A DNA stretch of 50,431 bases from an uncultured Clostridia bacterium (lineage in GTDB: Bacteria; Bacillota; Clostridia; Peptostreptococcales; Anaerovoracaceae), in assembly GCA_934233735.1 (NCBI GenBank), contig CAKQGQ010000017.1:1-50431 (forward strand), read 5' to 3'. The notes below the pieces were generated by a model, which saw nothing but the letters and a program-made list of their open reading frames with translations, was not told where the DNA came from and searched no databases. This document shows, piece after piece, positions 7,778-16,753 of the stretch. The position numbers and the translations under genes were made by a program. Within the stretch, counting starts at the first letter, position 1. Each line of letters opens with the position of its first letter.

Positions 7778-7881
7778 TGCTAACACTGATAAAACAGCGT
7801 TCACTACACACAAAATAGTGTTTACATAGATTATCGCAAGCGAGATAACCCGATGCGAAATACAAGATAAGGAGAAACAGA

Positions 7882-10800
7882 ATGAACACACAAGCAAATT
7901 ATTTCAAAAAAGTGCTTATTATGCTCATGGCAGTGATGATGGTATTTACCATGATGCCGGGTATGGCGTGGGCGACAGATGGCACAGAGGCGGGCGGCAA
8001 TGAAAATAGTGCAAGCAACATTGTTGCAAGCGGAAATTGTGGCGCTGCAAGCAATGAAGGCGGTGCTGAGAGTGTTACATGGACTCTTACCAGTGATGGA
8101 GTTCTGAAGATTAGCGGAAATGGTGATATGGAAGACTATAAGCTGTATGGCCCTTGGTACCAGAAAAGAAATGTTGTGACAGTTGTCAATGCTGTGATTG
8201 AAGAAGGAGTTACTTCCCTTGGTCAACGGGCGTTTTACCTGTGTAAAAATATGCAGACGATACAACTCCCAACGTCATTAACAAAGATTGGCTATTCAGC
8301 ATTCTCAACCTGCAGTAATTTGAAAAAAATTGAATTACCTGAGAATCTAACCACAATACAAGGCAATGCTTTTGCAAAATGTACAAGTCTTAGCAGCATC
8401 TCTATTCCGGATAGCGTTACTAATTTAGGGAATCAAGCATTTACCGATTGTACAGAGCTAAAAAGCGTAAGATTCGGAAAAGGCCTAGCAAGAATGGTTG
8501 GAGGTGCGCCGAGTATTTTCTTCAGCAAATGCTCGAAACTTGAAAAGTTTGTATTCCCGAAAGAGATTACAGCCTATCCGACGCTTTGGGGATCCGGTCA
8601 CAGCAAGGCTGTATTGATTTGTTACACAGGGACAGAAGAAGAATGGAATAAAGTTAGCTTTGTAGACGCAGATAAGAAAGCACTCAAGGATGCTTTCATG
8701 GTATATAACTATAAGGAAGGCAAGAGCGGCGAGAAAGAAACTTTCACTACGCAGCCGCAGAACGCAGCTTATATTCAGGGAGATGAAGCCCAGCCTTTAA
8801 CGGCAGCAATCGGGCCGGCAAAAGAAGGAACAGAATATCATTTCCAGTGGTATAAAAACAACGTTGACAGCATAGAGGACGCAACGCCTGTTTGGGGCAG
8901 CGAAACTTCCGGTCTGACATCTACATACATACCGGGAACAGGAGCTGAAAATATTGGCACTACTTACTATTTCTGCAGAGTATACAGCGTAAAAGATGGT
9001 GTGCTTGCGGAAACGGACAGCAGTACGACGAGCGTAACGGTAACAAAAGCAACCTTTAATTTTACAGGAGCAGGAAGTGAAGAAAATCCTTGGCTCATTC
9101 AGTCTGATGACGATATGACAATGCTGAAGAGACTGGTTAACGGCGGGGAAAGCATGAAAAATAAATACTTCAAGATGACGGCGGACATTACTCTGCCGGC
9201 AAACTGGACGCCAATCGGACGCACGAAAAACGGTTCAGCAGATATTGACAAAGGAAAGAATCTGAATGCCTTTTCGGGTACGCTTGACGGTGATAATCAC
9301 AAGCTTACGGTTCCGAAGGGAGAAAAGCCGCTTTTGGGCTATGTGAACGGAGCGACGGTTAAAAATCTGAAAATCTATGGAGAAGAAATCAACGGATATG
9401 GTTTGGTAAACAACTTTGAGGGTGTTGATCTCAGTGGAAGCGCTATCGTCATTGACAATGTGAAAATCCTTGAGGGAACGAAAACCAAAAAGGCAGGATT
9501 TTTGGGCGGAAACATTACGACAAATCCATTTGCGGGAAACAGCGCAGGATTTACAGCGACAATCAGAAACTGTGAAATCGAAAAGGGCGTAACAATCGGA
9601 TATGATAAAGACGAACGCATGATTGGTTCTTTCGCAGGGCGTATGCAGGGAACAATTGAAAACTGCGTGAGTGCGGCAGATGTATATGGCGCAGATTATG
9701 TCGGCGGTATCATCGGAACCAGAGATAATGCGCTGGGACTGTGCGAGGTTAAAAACTGCACTTTCTCAGGCAGCGTGAACGGCTCCGGAAAGAATACCGG
9801 CGGAATTGTCGGCGGCGGCTACGAGAACTCCACCGCACCGAACGGCGTCAAGGTCAGCATCGTATGCTGCAATGTTGACGGCATGGTAAACGGAAATACT
9901 AATGTCGGCGGTATTCTCGGCAGTGATCCTTATGTTGCGCAGGCGTGGAACAGCTACTCGGTTGTCGGTAATACTTTCAGCGGAAAAATCACAGGAAGTG
10001 AAAATGTCGGCGGTATCATCGGTTTTTATGACAGCTTAAATAAATTTGACAATATTGCTGTTAATTTCTATACGAAGGACTGTGGAGCTGCTGATGGAAT
10101 CGGAATGGTAAAATATGTAGATACTAATAACCAAAAGCCGACAACCAAAGAGGGTACAATTTATTTCAATACAGAAAAAGGAATCAGCGAATGCCCGGAA
10201 GTAAAAGGCTGCAACTGGAAAGCAGCGCATCACCGCACGGACGACCCGCTCGGTGCAGACAAAGAAAATCTGACGAAGGCTGTGGATACAATCCCGACGG
10301 AAGCATTTTGCTACGAACTGGTATTGAAATCAGGCAATGTCAAGACAGAATACTATCTCGGCGATGAATTCAGTTTTGGAGATGCGGAATTTACCGCAAA
10401 GATGACGGACGGTACAGAAAAAGATGTCGATACGAAGGACATCAGCGTAAGCGGCTATAAGAAGAACAGCCACTCCGTACAGACCGTAACACTTTCCTAT
10501 GGATATGCAAAAAAGGAAATCCAGATTGCGGTCTTAAAGAAGCCATCGAGTGAAGCTGAAAAAAATGAAATCAAAGTAAGCTTTACCTTGCTTGGCGATG
10601 ACAAGCATGCAGAAAGCGAAACCGCACACACTTTATCCGGAAAGAACCTGAAGACATGGGTGACAAAGGAAACTTACAGCCTTTCTCTGAATGCTACGGC
10701 AGGTGATCTTTTCAAAGAAGCAATGAAAAAGAACAACCTGAAGTGGACAGGTACGGACGCGAATAAGTACAACACACTTTATGTGGAAAGCGTTCAGATT

Positions 10801-11799
10801 CCGGGAACAACGGACTATCTTGGAGAATTTGACAATGGTCCAAATTCCGGCTGGATGTATACGATTAACGGAACACATCCGGAAGTTGGAATCGATGCAA
10901 AATTTTTGAACGATGGAGATGTGATGGTATTCCATTACACCGACGACTACACGAAGGAAGAAGGTTCTGACAAGTGGAGCGGGGGAGCAGCGGCTCCGGC
11001 TGAAGATGTCAAGGATGTCACAACCGACACCAAGACAGGTACGACGACCGCACCAACCGAAGTAAAGGTGAGCGAAAAGACAAACGCTGACGGCACGAAG
11101 ACGAAGGTTGCGGATGTCAAAGTTTCCGCTGACAATCAGAAGGAAATTCTGAAGCAAGCGAAGGAAAAGAAGTCCAATGAAATTATTCTGGTAGTTCCAA
11201 GCAAATCCGTCAGCGACGCGACGAAGGCAGATGTAACGCTTGAAAAGAGCTTCATCGACTCCATCGTAAAAGAGACCGACGCAAAACTGACAATCAGAAC
11301 ACCGTTTGGCGATAAGACTTACACGCAGGATGAGCTGAAGGCAATGTCTGCTGCCGCAACCGGTTCCACAGTAACCGTTGCAATCGAAAAGGCGGCGCAG
11401 CAGCCGACGGATGATAATGCAGCGAACGCAGAAAAGATTGCAAAAGCAAAATCCATCGTTAAGAACCTGAAGCTCACAGCACGCTCCAGCAAGACAGCGA
11501 AGAAGAACATTAAAGCAGTCCTGAAGAGTGACGCGAAAGTAAACGCTTCCATCAAGGAGCTGAAAGACCTTGGCTTCACTGTGAAATACCGCTTCTACCG
11601 CTCGACGAAGAAAGCAGCTTCCTATAAGTCCACCGTGACGAAGAAGGCAGCCGCTTACACGAATACAAGCGGTAAGAAGGGTACGAAGTACTTCTATAAA
11701 GTTCAGGTAAGAGCTTACGATGAAAATGGCAAGCTCGTTGCAACGACTGCATTGAAACAATGCAAATACGCAAGCCGCACTTGGAGTAAAGTGAAATAG
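7882..11799 (+). CDS. Large secreted surface protein: LRR, Ig-like, GLUG-type repeats, DUF4430 and shared C-terminal module
   Basis: 1305 residues; ATG 7882 follows AAGGAG. A signal peptide covers about residues 1-31, ending in MPGMAWA. Next come BspA-type leucine-rich repeats (about 100-205; e.g. LTKIGYSAFSTCSNLKKIEL) and an Ig-like domain (about 287-388). A beta-rich region with GLUG-like GGIIG/GGIVGG repeats spans about 392-760, and a bacterial Ig-like domain about 810-884. DUF4430 follows (about 900-1025; NSGWMYTINGTHPEVGI and LNDGDVMVFHYTDDY), then the roughly 260-residue module shared with the gene at 1-870. DUF4430 is grouped with the C-terminal domain of transcobalamin, so the protein may bind a corrinoid at the cell surface; the riboswitch-like leader supports that. 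No LPXTG motif. Confidence 0.9.
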   Translation: MNTQANYFKKVLIMLMAVMMVFTMMPGMAWATDGTEAGGNENSASNIVASGNCGAASNEGGAESVTWTLTSDGVLKISGNGDMEDYKLYGPWYQKRNVVTVVNAVIEEGVTSLGQRAFYLCKNMQTIQLPTSLTKIGYSAFSTCSNLKKIELPENLTTIQGNAFAKCTSLSSISIPDSVTNLGNQAFTDCTELKSVRFGKGLARMVGGAPSIFFSKCSKLEKFVFPKEITAYPTLWGSGHSKAVLICYTGTEEEWNKVSFVDADKKALKDAFMVYNYKEGKSGEKETFTTQPQNAAYIQGDEAQPLTAAIGPAKEGTEYHFQWYKNNVDSIEDATPVWGSETSGLTSTYIPGTGAENIGTTYYFCRVYSVKDGVLAETDSSTTSVTVTKATFNFTGAGSEENPWLIQSDDDMTMLKRLVNGGESMKNKYFKMTADITLPANWTPIGRTKNGSADIDKGKNLNAFSGTLDGDNHKLTVPKGEKPLLGYVNGATVKNLKIYGEEINGYGLVNNFEGVDLSGSAIVIDNVKILEGTKTKKAGFLGGNITTNPFAGNSAGFTATIRNCEIEKGVTIGYDKDERMIGSFAGRMQGTIENCVSAADVYGADYVGGIIGTRDNALGLCEVKNCTFSGSVNGSGKNTGGIVGGGYENSTAPNGVKVSIVCCNVDGMVNGNTNVGGILGSDPYVAQAWNSYSVVGNTFSGKITGSENVGGIIGFYDSLNKFDNIAVNFYTKDCGAADGIGMVKYVDTNNQKPTTKEGTIYFNTEKGISECPEVKGCNWKAAHHRTDDPLGADKENLTKAVDTIPTEAFCYELVLKSGNVKTEYYLGDEFSFGDAEFTAKMTDGTEKDVDTKDISVSGYKKNSHSVQTVTLSYGYAKKEIQIAVLKKPSSEAEKNEIKVSFTLLGDDKHAESETAHTLSGKNLKTWVTKETYSLSLNATAGDLFKEAMKKNNLKWTGTDANKYNTLYVESVQIPGTTDYLGEFDNGPNSGWMYTINGTHPEVGIDAKFLNDGDVMVFHYTDDYTKEEGSDKWSGGAAAPAEDVKDVTTDTKTGTTTAPTEVKVSEKTNADGTKTKVADVKVSADNQKEILKQAKEKKSNEIILVVPSKSVSDATKADVTLEKSFIDSIVKETDAKLTIRTPFGDKTYTQDELKAMSAAATGSTVTVAIEKAAQQPTDDNAANAEKIAKAKSIVKNLKLTARSSKTAKKNIKAVLKSDAKVNASIKELKDLGFTVKYRFYRSTKKAASYKSTVTKKAAAYTNTSGKKGTKYFYKVQVRAYDENGKLVATTALKQCKYASRTWSKVK
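11002..11790 (+). repeat. Direct repeat copy 2: shared C-terminal coding module
   Basis: This is the partner of 88-867. The two copies are in the same orientation and reading frame and differ by a three-codon insertion (around residues AEK) and scattered, mostly synonymous changes. Confidence 0.85.
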
Positions 11800-11837
11800 C
11801 AACTATCTCTTTTTTGAAATATCTTGTATGTATGACG

Positions 11838-11880
11838 GTAATCCGCTTGGCAATGCGCCGAGCGGATTACTGCTTTTTTT
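11838..11880 (+). terminator. Intrinsic terminator of the surface protein gene
   Basis: GTAATCCGCT (11838-11847) pairs with AGCGGATTAC (11861-11870), with a further GC pair inside. It is followed by TGC and seven T residues. Confidence 0.88.
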
Positions 11881-11976
11881 GCAAAAAAAGTGGAAGTTTT
11901 TTTGATTTCAGGTCTTTTATATAGTAGAAGAGTGTTTTTAGATAGATTTAAATTGCGAAAGGAGTGAAGTGTATTG

Positions 11977-12324
11977 ATGGATCATCGCACGAGAATGAGC
12001 CGGATACGCGCAGCGGTACGCGCCGAACGCGGCAGACGCGAAAAGAGAGCAATCGCAGGGCTTTCCTGTATCTGTGCGATGCTCTGTGCAGCTGTAAGTG
12101 TTCTCATACGGCAGGAGATGGGTCCCGGAGATTTTATCGTGCAGGAAAGCTATGGCGCTGTGCTTTTGCGCGGCAGTCAGAACGCCTGCTTTATGACCGC
12201 ACTGCTGGCTTTTCTCACGGGAACGGTTTTCACGCTGCTTTGCATAAAACTGAAGGAGAGAAAGAAGAGACAAGAAAGAGAGGTGATGGAATATGCGGAA
12301 AGCAAAATGCCTGAAAAAAGGTGA
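11977..12324 (+). CDS. Small two-helix membrane protein, first gene of the peptide operon
   Basis: 115 residues from ATG 11977 (TTG 11974 is also possible); GGAG lies at about 11960. The layout is a basic N-terminal helix (DHRTRMSRIRAAVRAERGRR), membrane helix 1 (about 25-43), a loop of about 30 residues, membrane helix 2 (FMTALLAFLTGTVFTLLCI) and a highly charged tail. No named family was recognised. Size and layout match the putative anti-sigma-like protein at 4235-4606. It overlaps the LD-carboxypeptidase gene by 32 bases. A link to cell-wall sensing is only suggested by context. Confidence 0.72.
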   Translation: MDHRTRMSRIRAAVRAERGRREKRAIAGLSCICAMLCAAVSVLIRQEMGPGDFIVQESYGAVLLRGSQNACFMTALLAFLTGTVFTLLCIKLKERKKRQEREVMEYAESKMPEKR

Positions 12325-13240
12325 TACCATCGGCGTCGTTTCCCCGGCGAGCCCTTCCGAAGCACGCAGCGAAGTGCTTCGTGCTAGGGAGTACTTAGAA
12401 AACATGGGTTACAAGGTTGTAATCGGAAAAAATGTAAATAAGACAAAGGGTTTTACGGCAGCCGGAGAGCAGGAGAGAGCGGATGACATCAATGAGATGT
12501 TTGCCAGAGATGATATCGATGCGGTTTTCGTAACACAAGGCGGTTATGGTTCTGCACAGCTTATCGACAAAATCGATTTTGAGCAGATAAAAAAGAATCC
12601 GAAGATCTTTACAGGGTTCAGCGATATTACATCACTTCACCTTGCAATCCAGAAATTCAGCGAGGTTGTGACATTTTACGCTCCGGGCATGACAAGATTC
12701 AATGAAGAAGATTTGTCCGAGTATACGAAAGAAAGCTTTTTCCGGACACTTACCAATGTGGAGCCTGCAGGCGAAATAAAAAAAGTCAGCCCGAAGAACT
12801 GGCTGACGACAATTGCCGGAGGCGTTTGCGAAGCGCCTGTTGTGGGTGGGTGTCTGACACTGATTTGCTCAAGCCTCGGAACACCGTATGAAATCGACTG
12901 CAAGGATAAGCTCTTGTTTATTGAAGATGTTGACACGGAGCCATGGATTTTCGACCACATGCTCTGCCATCTTCGCAATGCGGGAAAGCTTGCGGACGCG
13001 GCGGGATTCGTAATCGCACACTGCGAAAACTGCGTTCCGTTTAAGTACGAACCGGGGTTTCTGTGTGACGATTCCATAGAGGATGTGCTCTTATATTACC
13101 TGGAGCCGCTGAAGAAGCCGGCATTGTTCGGACTTCCTATGGGACACGGAGAAAATCTGGCAACACTTCCGTTGGGAGTTATGTGCAGGCTGGATGCAGA
13201 CCAAAAGACCTTTACCGTTTTGGAAAACGGAGTAATTTAA
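12293..13240 (+). CDS. ldcA: LD-carboxypeptidase (muramoyltetrapeptide carboxypeptidase, S66 family)
   Basis: 315 residues. It shows the S66 catalytic triad: nucleophile S110 in TGFSDITSLH, E211 in LLFIEDVDTEPW, and H285 in LPMGHGENLATLPLG. The enzyme removes the terminal D-Ala from L,D-linked tetrapeptides of murein, normally in the cytoplasm during wall recycling. AGGTGATGG precedes the ATG, which lies inside the end of the previous gene. Directly downstream is an Opp/Dpp-type peptide importer and two M20 peptidases, which suggests that the imported peptides include wall-derived ones. Confidence 0.9.
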   Translation: MRKAKCLKKGDTIGVVSPASPSEARSEVLRAREYLENMGYKVVIGKNVNKTKGFTAAGEQERADDINEMFARDDIDAVFVTQGGYGSAQLIDKIDFEQIKKNPKIFTGFSDITSLHLAIQKFSEVVTFYAPGMTRFNEEDLSEYTKESFFRTLTNVEPAGEIKKVSPKNWLTTIAGGVCEAPVVGGCLTLICSSLGTPYEIDCKDKLLFIEDVDTEPWIFDHMLCHLRNAGKLADAAGFVIAHCENCVPFKYEPGFLCDDSIEDVLLYYLEPLKKPALFGLPMGHGENLATLPLGVMCRLDADQKTFTVLENGVI

Positions 13241-13254
13241 TGGAGGAAAAGAAA

Positions 13255-14832
13255 ATGAGAAAACAAAAGAAGTTACTCGCTGTAATACTTTCAATCATTA
13301 TGATTTTTTCACTTGCGGCATGCGGAAACAACTCAAATGACGGAGAGACAATCTTTAATGTTGCGACAAGCGGCGGATACGATACAATGAACTTCTTTAC
13401 GACCGAAAGTTCACTCGTATATGACTGGCTTAATATCTTATATGATTCTCTGATTGCATACGATGACGAATACAATGCAATCCCGAGAGCGGCAAAGGAC
13501 TGGACGGTTTCCGACGACGGCAAAATCTGGACATTCACCCTCAGAGACGACATTTATTTCTCGGACGGGGAGCAGCTTACTTCTGCGGATGTAAAATGGA
13601 CTTATGAGCATGCAATCGACAGTTATATGTACTCCACTCACGCAGATGGAATCGAGTCCATTGAGTGCCCGGATGAATTTACGGTTGTTTTCAACTGCAG
13701 CCACCCGAAGCCGGATATGCTGTACCAGATTATTCCGATTTTGCCGGAGCATGTATGGGCAAATGTGGAAGACCCGCTTACATACGAAACGACGGACATT
13801 GTCGGTTCCGGACCGTTCAGATTTGATTCGGCAAGAAGCAGCAGCGGAAGCACAGCGTTCGTAAAGAACGGCGAATACTGGGGAGATGTTCCGAAACTCG
13901 ATGTTTTGGTATTCACCAAATATGACAATACGGATGCAATCGCTCAGGCATTGAAGCTCGGTGAAGTGGACGCAGCTTATACGCTCGAAATCACGCAGAA
14001 AGAGACGCTTGAGGCAGCAGGAAATATCGATGTACAGACATTCGGAACCTATGATTTTGAATATGTGGGCTACAACCTGCTTGACGATATCTGCAAAGAC
14101 AAGACAGTAAGACATGCCATCGACTATTGTATCGACAGAGATACCGTAATCGAAATGAGCTATGCCGGCCTTGCAGAAGTTGCGTACGGCGCAGTATCGC
14201 AGAAGGATTACAGATATGATCCGGCAAATAAGAGAGATTTCAACATCGACAAAGCAAATGAAATTTTTGATGCAGCGGGATACAAAGATACAAACGGAGA
14301 CGGAATCCGTGAAATGAACGGCAAAAAACTCAGCCTCGAAGTGATTACAGCTTCTGACAGAAGTTCGTGGCAGAGTGCTACAGTTAATATGCTCATCACA
14401 AACTGTAAGAAAGCCGGAATCGAAATAACATGGAACCCAATGGAGAAAACAGCGATGTGGGACACCTGCTACGACGGAAATCCCGGATGGCAGCTCATCG
14501 TTGACGGCTGGGGCGGAGACGCTGACCCAGGATTCATAATGTGCATTTTCAGAGACTATGAGAGCACAGGATATGCGGGCGTTTCGTATCAGAGCAAAGC
14601 ATTTGACAATATGTACGCAAAAGTATATCAGACAAACGATCACAAGGAACGCGCAAAATACATAAACGAGTGTCAGGAAATTTTATATGAAGACTGTCCG
14701 TATTCCTATCTCTGTTTCCCTGAAGTCATTCAGGCAGTCAATTCCGAAAGATGGAAAGGATACAAAGCAGGGGAGAACGGATTCTTCGGAAACGAACTCA
14801 ATTACAACTACTGTCATCTCGAACTGAAATAA
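13255..14832 (+). CDS. Oligopeptide/dipeptide ABC transporter substrate-binding lipoprotein
   Basis: 525 residues; ATG 13255 lies eight bases after GGAGG (13242-13246). A lipoprotein signal peptide ends in the lipobox SLAAC, giving C23 as the acylated residue. The mature part is a family 5 solute-binding protein: WTVSDDGKIWTFTLRDDIYF near the start, later VRHAIDYCIDRDTVI and FDAAGYKDTNGDGIREMNG. It would capture peptides outside the membrane and pass them to the two permeases encoded next. Ligand specificity cannot be read off; the company of ldcA and peptidases favours short peptides, possibly murein-derived. Confidence 0.92.
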   Translation: MRKQKKLLAVILSIIMIFSLAACGNNSNDGETIFNVATSGGYDTMNFFTTESSLVYDWLNILYDSLIAYDDEYNAIPRAAKDWTVSDDGKIWTFTLRDDIYFSDGEQLTSADVKWTYEHAIDSYMYSTHADGIESIECPDEFTVVFNCSHPKPDMLYQIIPILPEHVWANVEDPLTYETTDIVGSGPFRFDSARSSSGSTAFVKNGEYWGDVPKLDVLVFTKYDNTDAIAQALKLGEVDAAYTLEITQKETLEAAGNIDVQTFGTYDFEYVGYNLLDDICKDKTVRHAIDYCIDRDTVIEMSYAGLAEVAYGAVSQKDYRYDPANKRDFNIDKANEIFDAAGYKDTNGDGIREMNGKKLSLEVITASDRSSWQSATVNMLITNCKKAGIEITWNPMEKTAMWDTCYDGNPGWQLIVDGWGGDADPGFIMCIFRDYESTGYAGVSYQSKAFDNMYAKVYQTNDHKERAKYINECQEILYEDCPYSYLCFPEVIQAVNSERWKGYKAGENGFFGNELNYNYCHLELK

Positions 14833-14863
14833 TGACTGCAATCGATTAAAGGAGGGAGAGGAA

Positions 14864-15832
14864 TTGGCAGCAAGGACTTTGAAGCGATTCATCTTCGCAT
14901 GTATAACAATATTTTTTGTAATTGTATTTAACTTTTTTCTGTTCAGAGTAATGCCCGGCGATATCAGCACAATCATCGCAAAGTCGACGACATCGGATGC
15001 AGTAAAGGAAAGACTGCTTGCAGAGGCTGGTGTAGACCAGCCCCTGCTTACGCAGTTTTGGATTTATTTAAAGGATTTGCTTACCGGAGACTTCGGCGAT
15101 TCCTTCTATACCTATGACGGAAGTTCGAATGTATGGGAAATTATCGTGGGAAGAATTCCAAATACCGTAATCCTGCTGCTTTGTGCAGAGGTTGTGGCTA
15201 TCGTACTCGGACTTATCGTCGGCGTAGTATGTGCGCAGAAAAGAGGAACAAAATTGGATACGGGACTTCTTTCGGGGTCTTTGGTGCTTTATTCCATGCC
15301 GACATTCTGGTTTGCGATGCTTTTGATTTTCATCTTCTGCGTCGGAATCCAGATATTCCCGACGGGAGGAATCTCAACACCGGGAACGAATTATCACGGA
15401 TTTATGCTGGTTCAGGATTATATTAAGCATATGATACTGCCGATGCTCTGCATGGGGCTTTTGATGGTAGGCTGCTATGCGGTAACGATGCGAAGCACCA
15501 TGATTAACATTCTGACAGAAGACTATATTAATACAGCCAGAGCAAAGGGCTTTTCGACGAAGTACATTTTGCTCCATCACGCAATTCCAAATGCGATGGT
15601 ACCGATGGCTACGATTATTGCGCTTAACATTGCGGCGATTCTCGGCGGAGCGATTCAGCTTGAAACGCTGTTCAGCTGGCAGGGACTGGGGCAGCTCATG
15701 TATGACGCTTTGAACAGGCGTGACTATCCGGTTCTGCAGGGGTGCTTTTTCGTTTCGACGATAGCGGTGGTGCTGGTTAACTTTATCATGGACGTGCTCT
15801 ACGGATTTATCGATCCGAGAGTAAAGAGTTAG
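14864..15832 (+). CDS. Peptide ABC transporter permease (OppB/DppB type)
   Basis: 322 residues, starting at TTG 14864 eight bases after GGAGGGAG. The first membrane helix (FIFACITIFFVIVFNFFLFR) is followed by the typical periplasmic-side domain (MPGDIS, then EAGVDQPLLTQFWIYLKDLL) and five further helices. The EAA-type coupling motif is present as INTARAKGFSTKYILLHHAI. It forms half of the membrane channel with the product of the next gene. Confidence 0.92.
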   Translation: MAARTLKRFIFACITIFFVIVFNFFLFRVMPGDISTIIAKSTTSDAVKERLLAEAGVDQPLLTQFWIYLKDLLTGDFGDSFYTYDGSSNVWEIIVGRIPNTVILLLCAEVVAIVLGLIVGVVCAQKRGTKLDTGLLSGSLVLYSMPTFWFAMLLIFIFCVGIQIFPTGGISTPGTNYHGFMLVQDYIKHMILPMLCMGLLMVGCYAVTMRSTMINILTEDYINTARAKGFSTKYILLHHAIPNAMVPMATIIALNIAAILGGAIQLETLFSWQGLGQLMYDALNRRDYPVLQGCFFVSTIAVVLVNFIMDVLYGFIDPRVKS

Positions 15833-15843
15833 GAGGTTTGGCT

Positions 15844-16743
15844 ATGCGAAAACGATATGAATCGGAGCAGCTCAGACGAAATCTCCGAAAAGTAAAAACG
15901 AAGGAATTTCTGAAGGAAGTATGGTCGAATAAAATGGCGAGAGTCGGCGTTGTTATTATTGCTGTTTTTGCATTAATGGCAATCTTCGGACCGATTTTCA
16001 TGCCTTTCAAAACAACCGACATAGCGATAACGAGAACCGCGGTTTTTAACCCGCCTTCGATGGAACATCTGATGGGAACGGACAATCTGGGAAGAGATGT
16101 GCTTGCGTACCTTGTAAACGGCTCGAGAAGTTCTCTGTTCGTCGGCCTTACGGCAACCCTCATATCGATGCTGCTGGGAACCGTAATCGGAATTTCCGCG
16201 GGTTATATCGGCGGATGGGTTGACAATCTTCTCATGCGTATTACGGACTTTTTCCTTGTACTGCCTTGGCTGCCGTTCTGTATGGTGCTCGCCTCGATTC
16301 TCGGCAACAGTATCTGGAACATCATTCTGGTAATCGGACTTACCGGATGGTGCGGAACTGCCAGAATCATCCGTGCACAGACACTTTCGGTAAAGGAACA
16401 GGCATATGTGGAAAGAACGAAGTCAATTGGAGCCGGCAAAGGATATATCATGATGAAGCATATCCTGCCGAATGTATTTCCGCTCGTGTTTGCTGAGGCA
16501 ATTTTAATCGTATCTTCTTCGATATTGACGGAAACATCGCTTGCTTTTCTTGGCTTAGGCGACCCTACGAACCCAAGCTGGGGAACCATGCTTAACGACG
16601 CATACTGCACCGGCGCAATGACGGTGGGTGCATGGTGGTACTTTATAACACCGGGCGTCTGCGTTATCCTTGTTGCACTTGGCTTCACGCTTATGGGATA
16701 TGCATTCGATGAAATACTCAATCCGAAGCTTAAAGAAAGATAG
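15844..16743 (+). CDS. Peptide ABC transporter permease (OppC/DppC type)
   Basis: 299 residues from ATG 15844, seven bases after AGGAGG; the upstream in-frame TTG at 15838 is too close to that site. The family signature HLMGTDNLGRDVLAYLVNGS is present and the EAA motif reads YVERTKSIGAGKGYIMMKHI. It pairs with the DppB-type permease. The 11-base gap to the upstream gene and the shared strand place it in the same operon. Confidence 0.92.
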   Translation: MRKRYESEQLRRNLRKVKTKEFLKEVWSNKMARVGVVIIAVFALMAIFGPIFMPFKTTDIAITRTAVFNPPSMEHLMGTDNLGRDVLAYLVNGSRSSLFVGLTATLISMLLGTVIGISAGYIGGWVDNLLMRITDFFLVLPWLPFCMVLASILGNSIWNIILVIGLTGWCGTARIIRAQTLSVKEQAYVERTKSIGAGKGYIMMKHILPNVFPLVFAEAILIVSSSILTETSLAFLGLGDPTNPSWGTMLNDAYCTGAMTVGAWWYFITPGVCVILVALGFTLMGYAFDEILNPKLKER

Positions 16744-16753
16744 GAGGCCCGGC

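Noticed and set aside
10633..11802. 389-codon open frame on the minus strand inside the surface protein gene
   Set aside because: It is antisense to a gene with clear domains, has no ribosome site and no recognisable protein features; codon bias of the sense gene explains it.
13438..14643. 401-codon open frame on the minus strand
   Set aside because: It mirrors the peptide-binding lipoprotein gene; the translation is rich in Cys, Ile and Arg without any domain.
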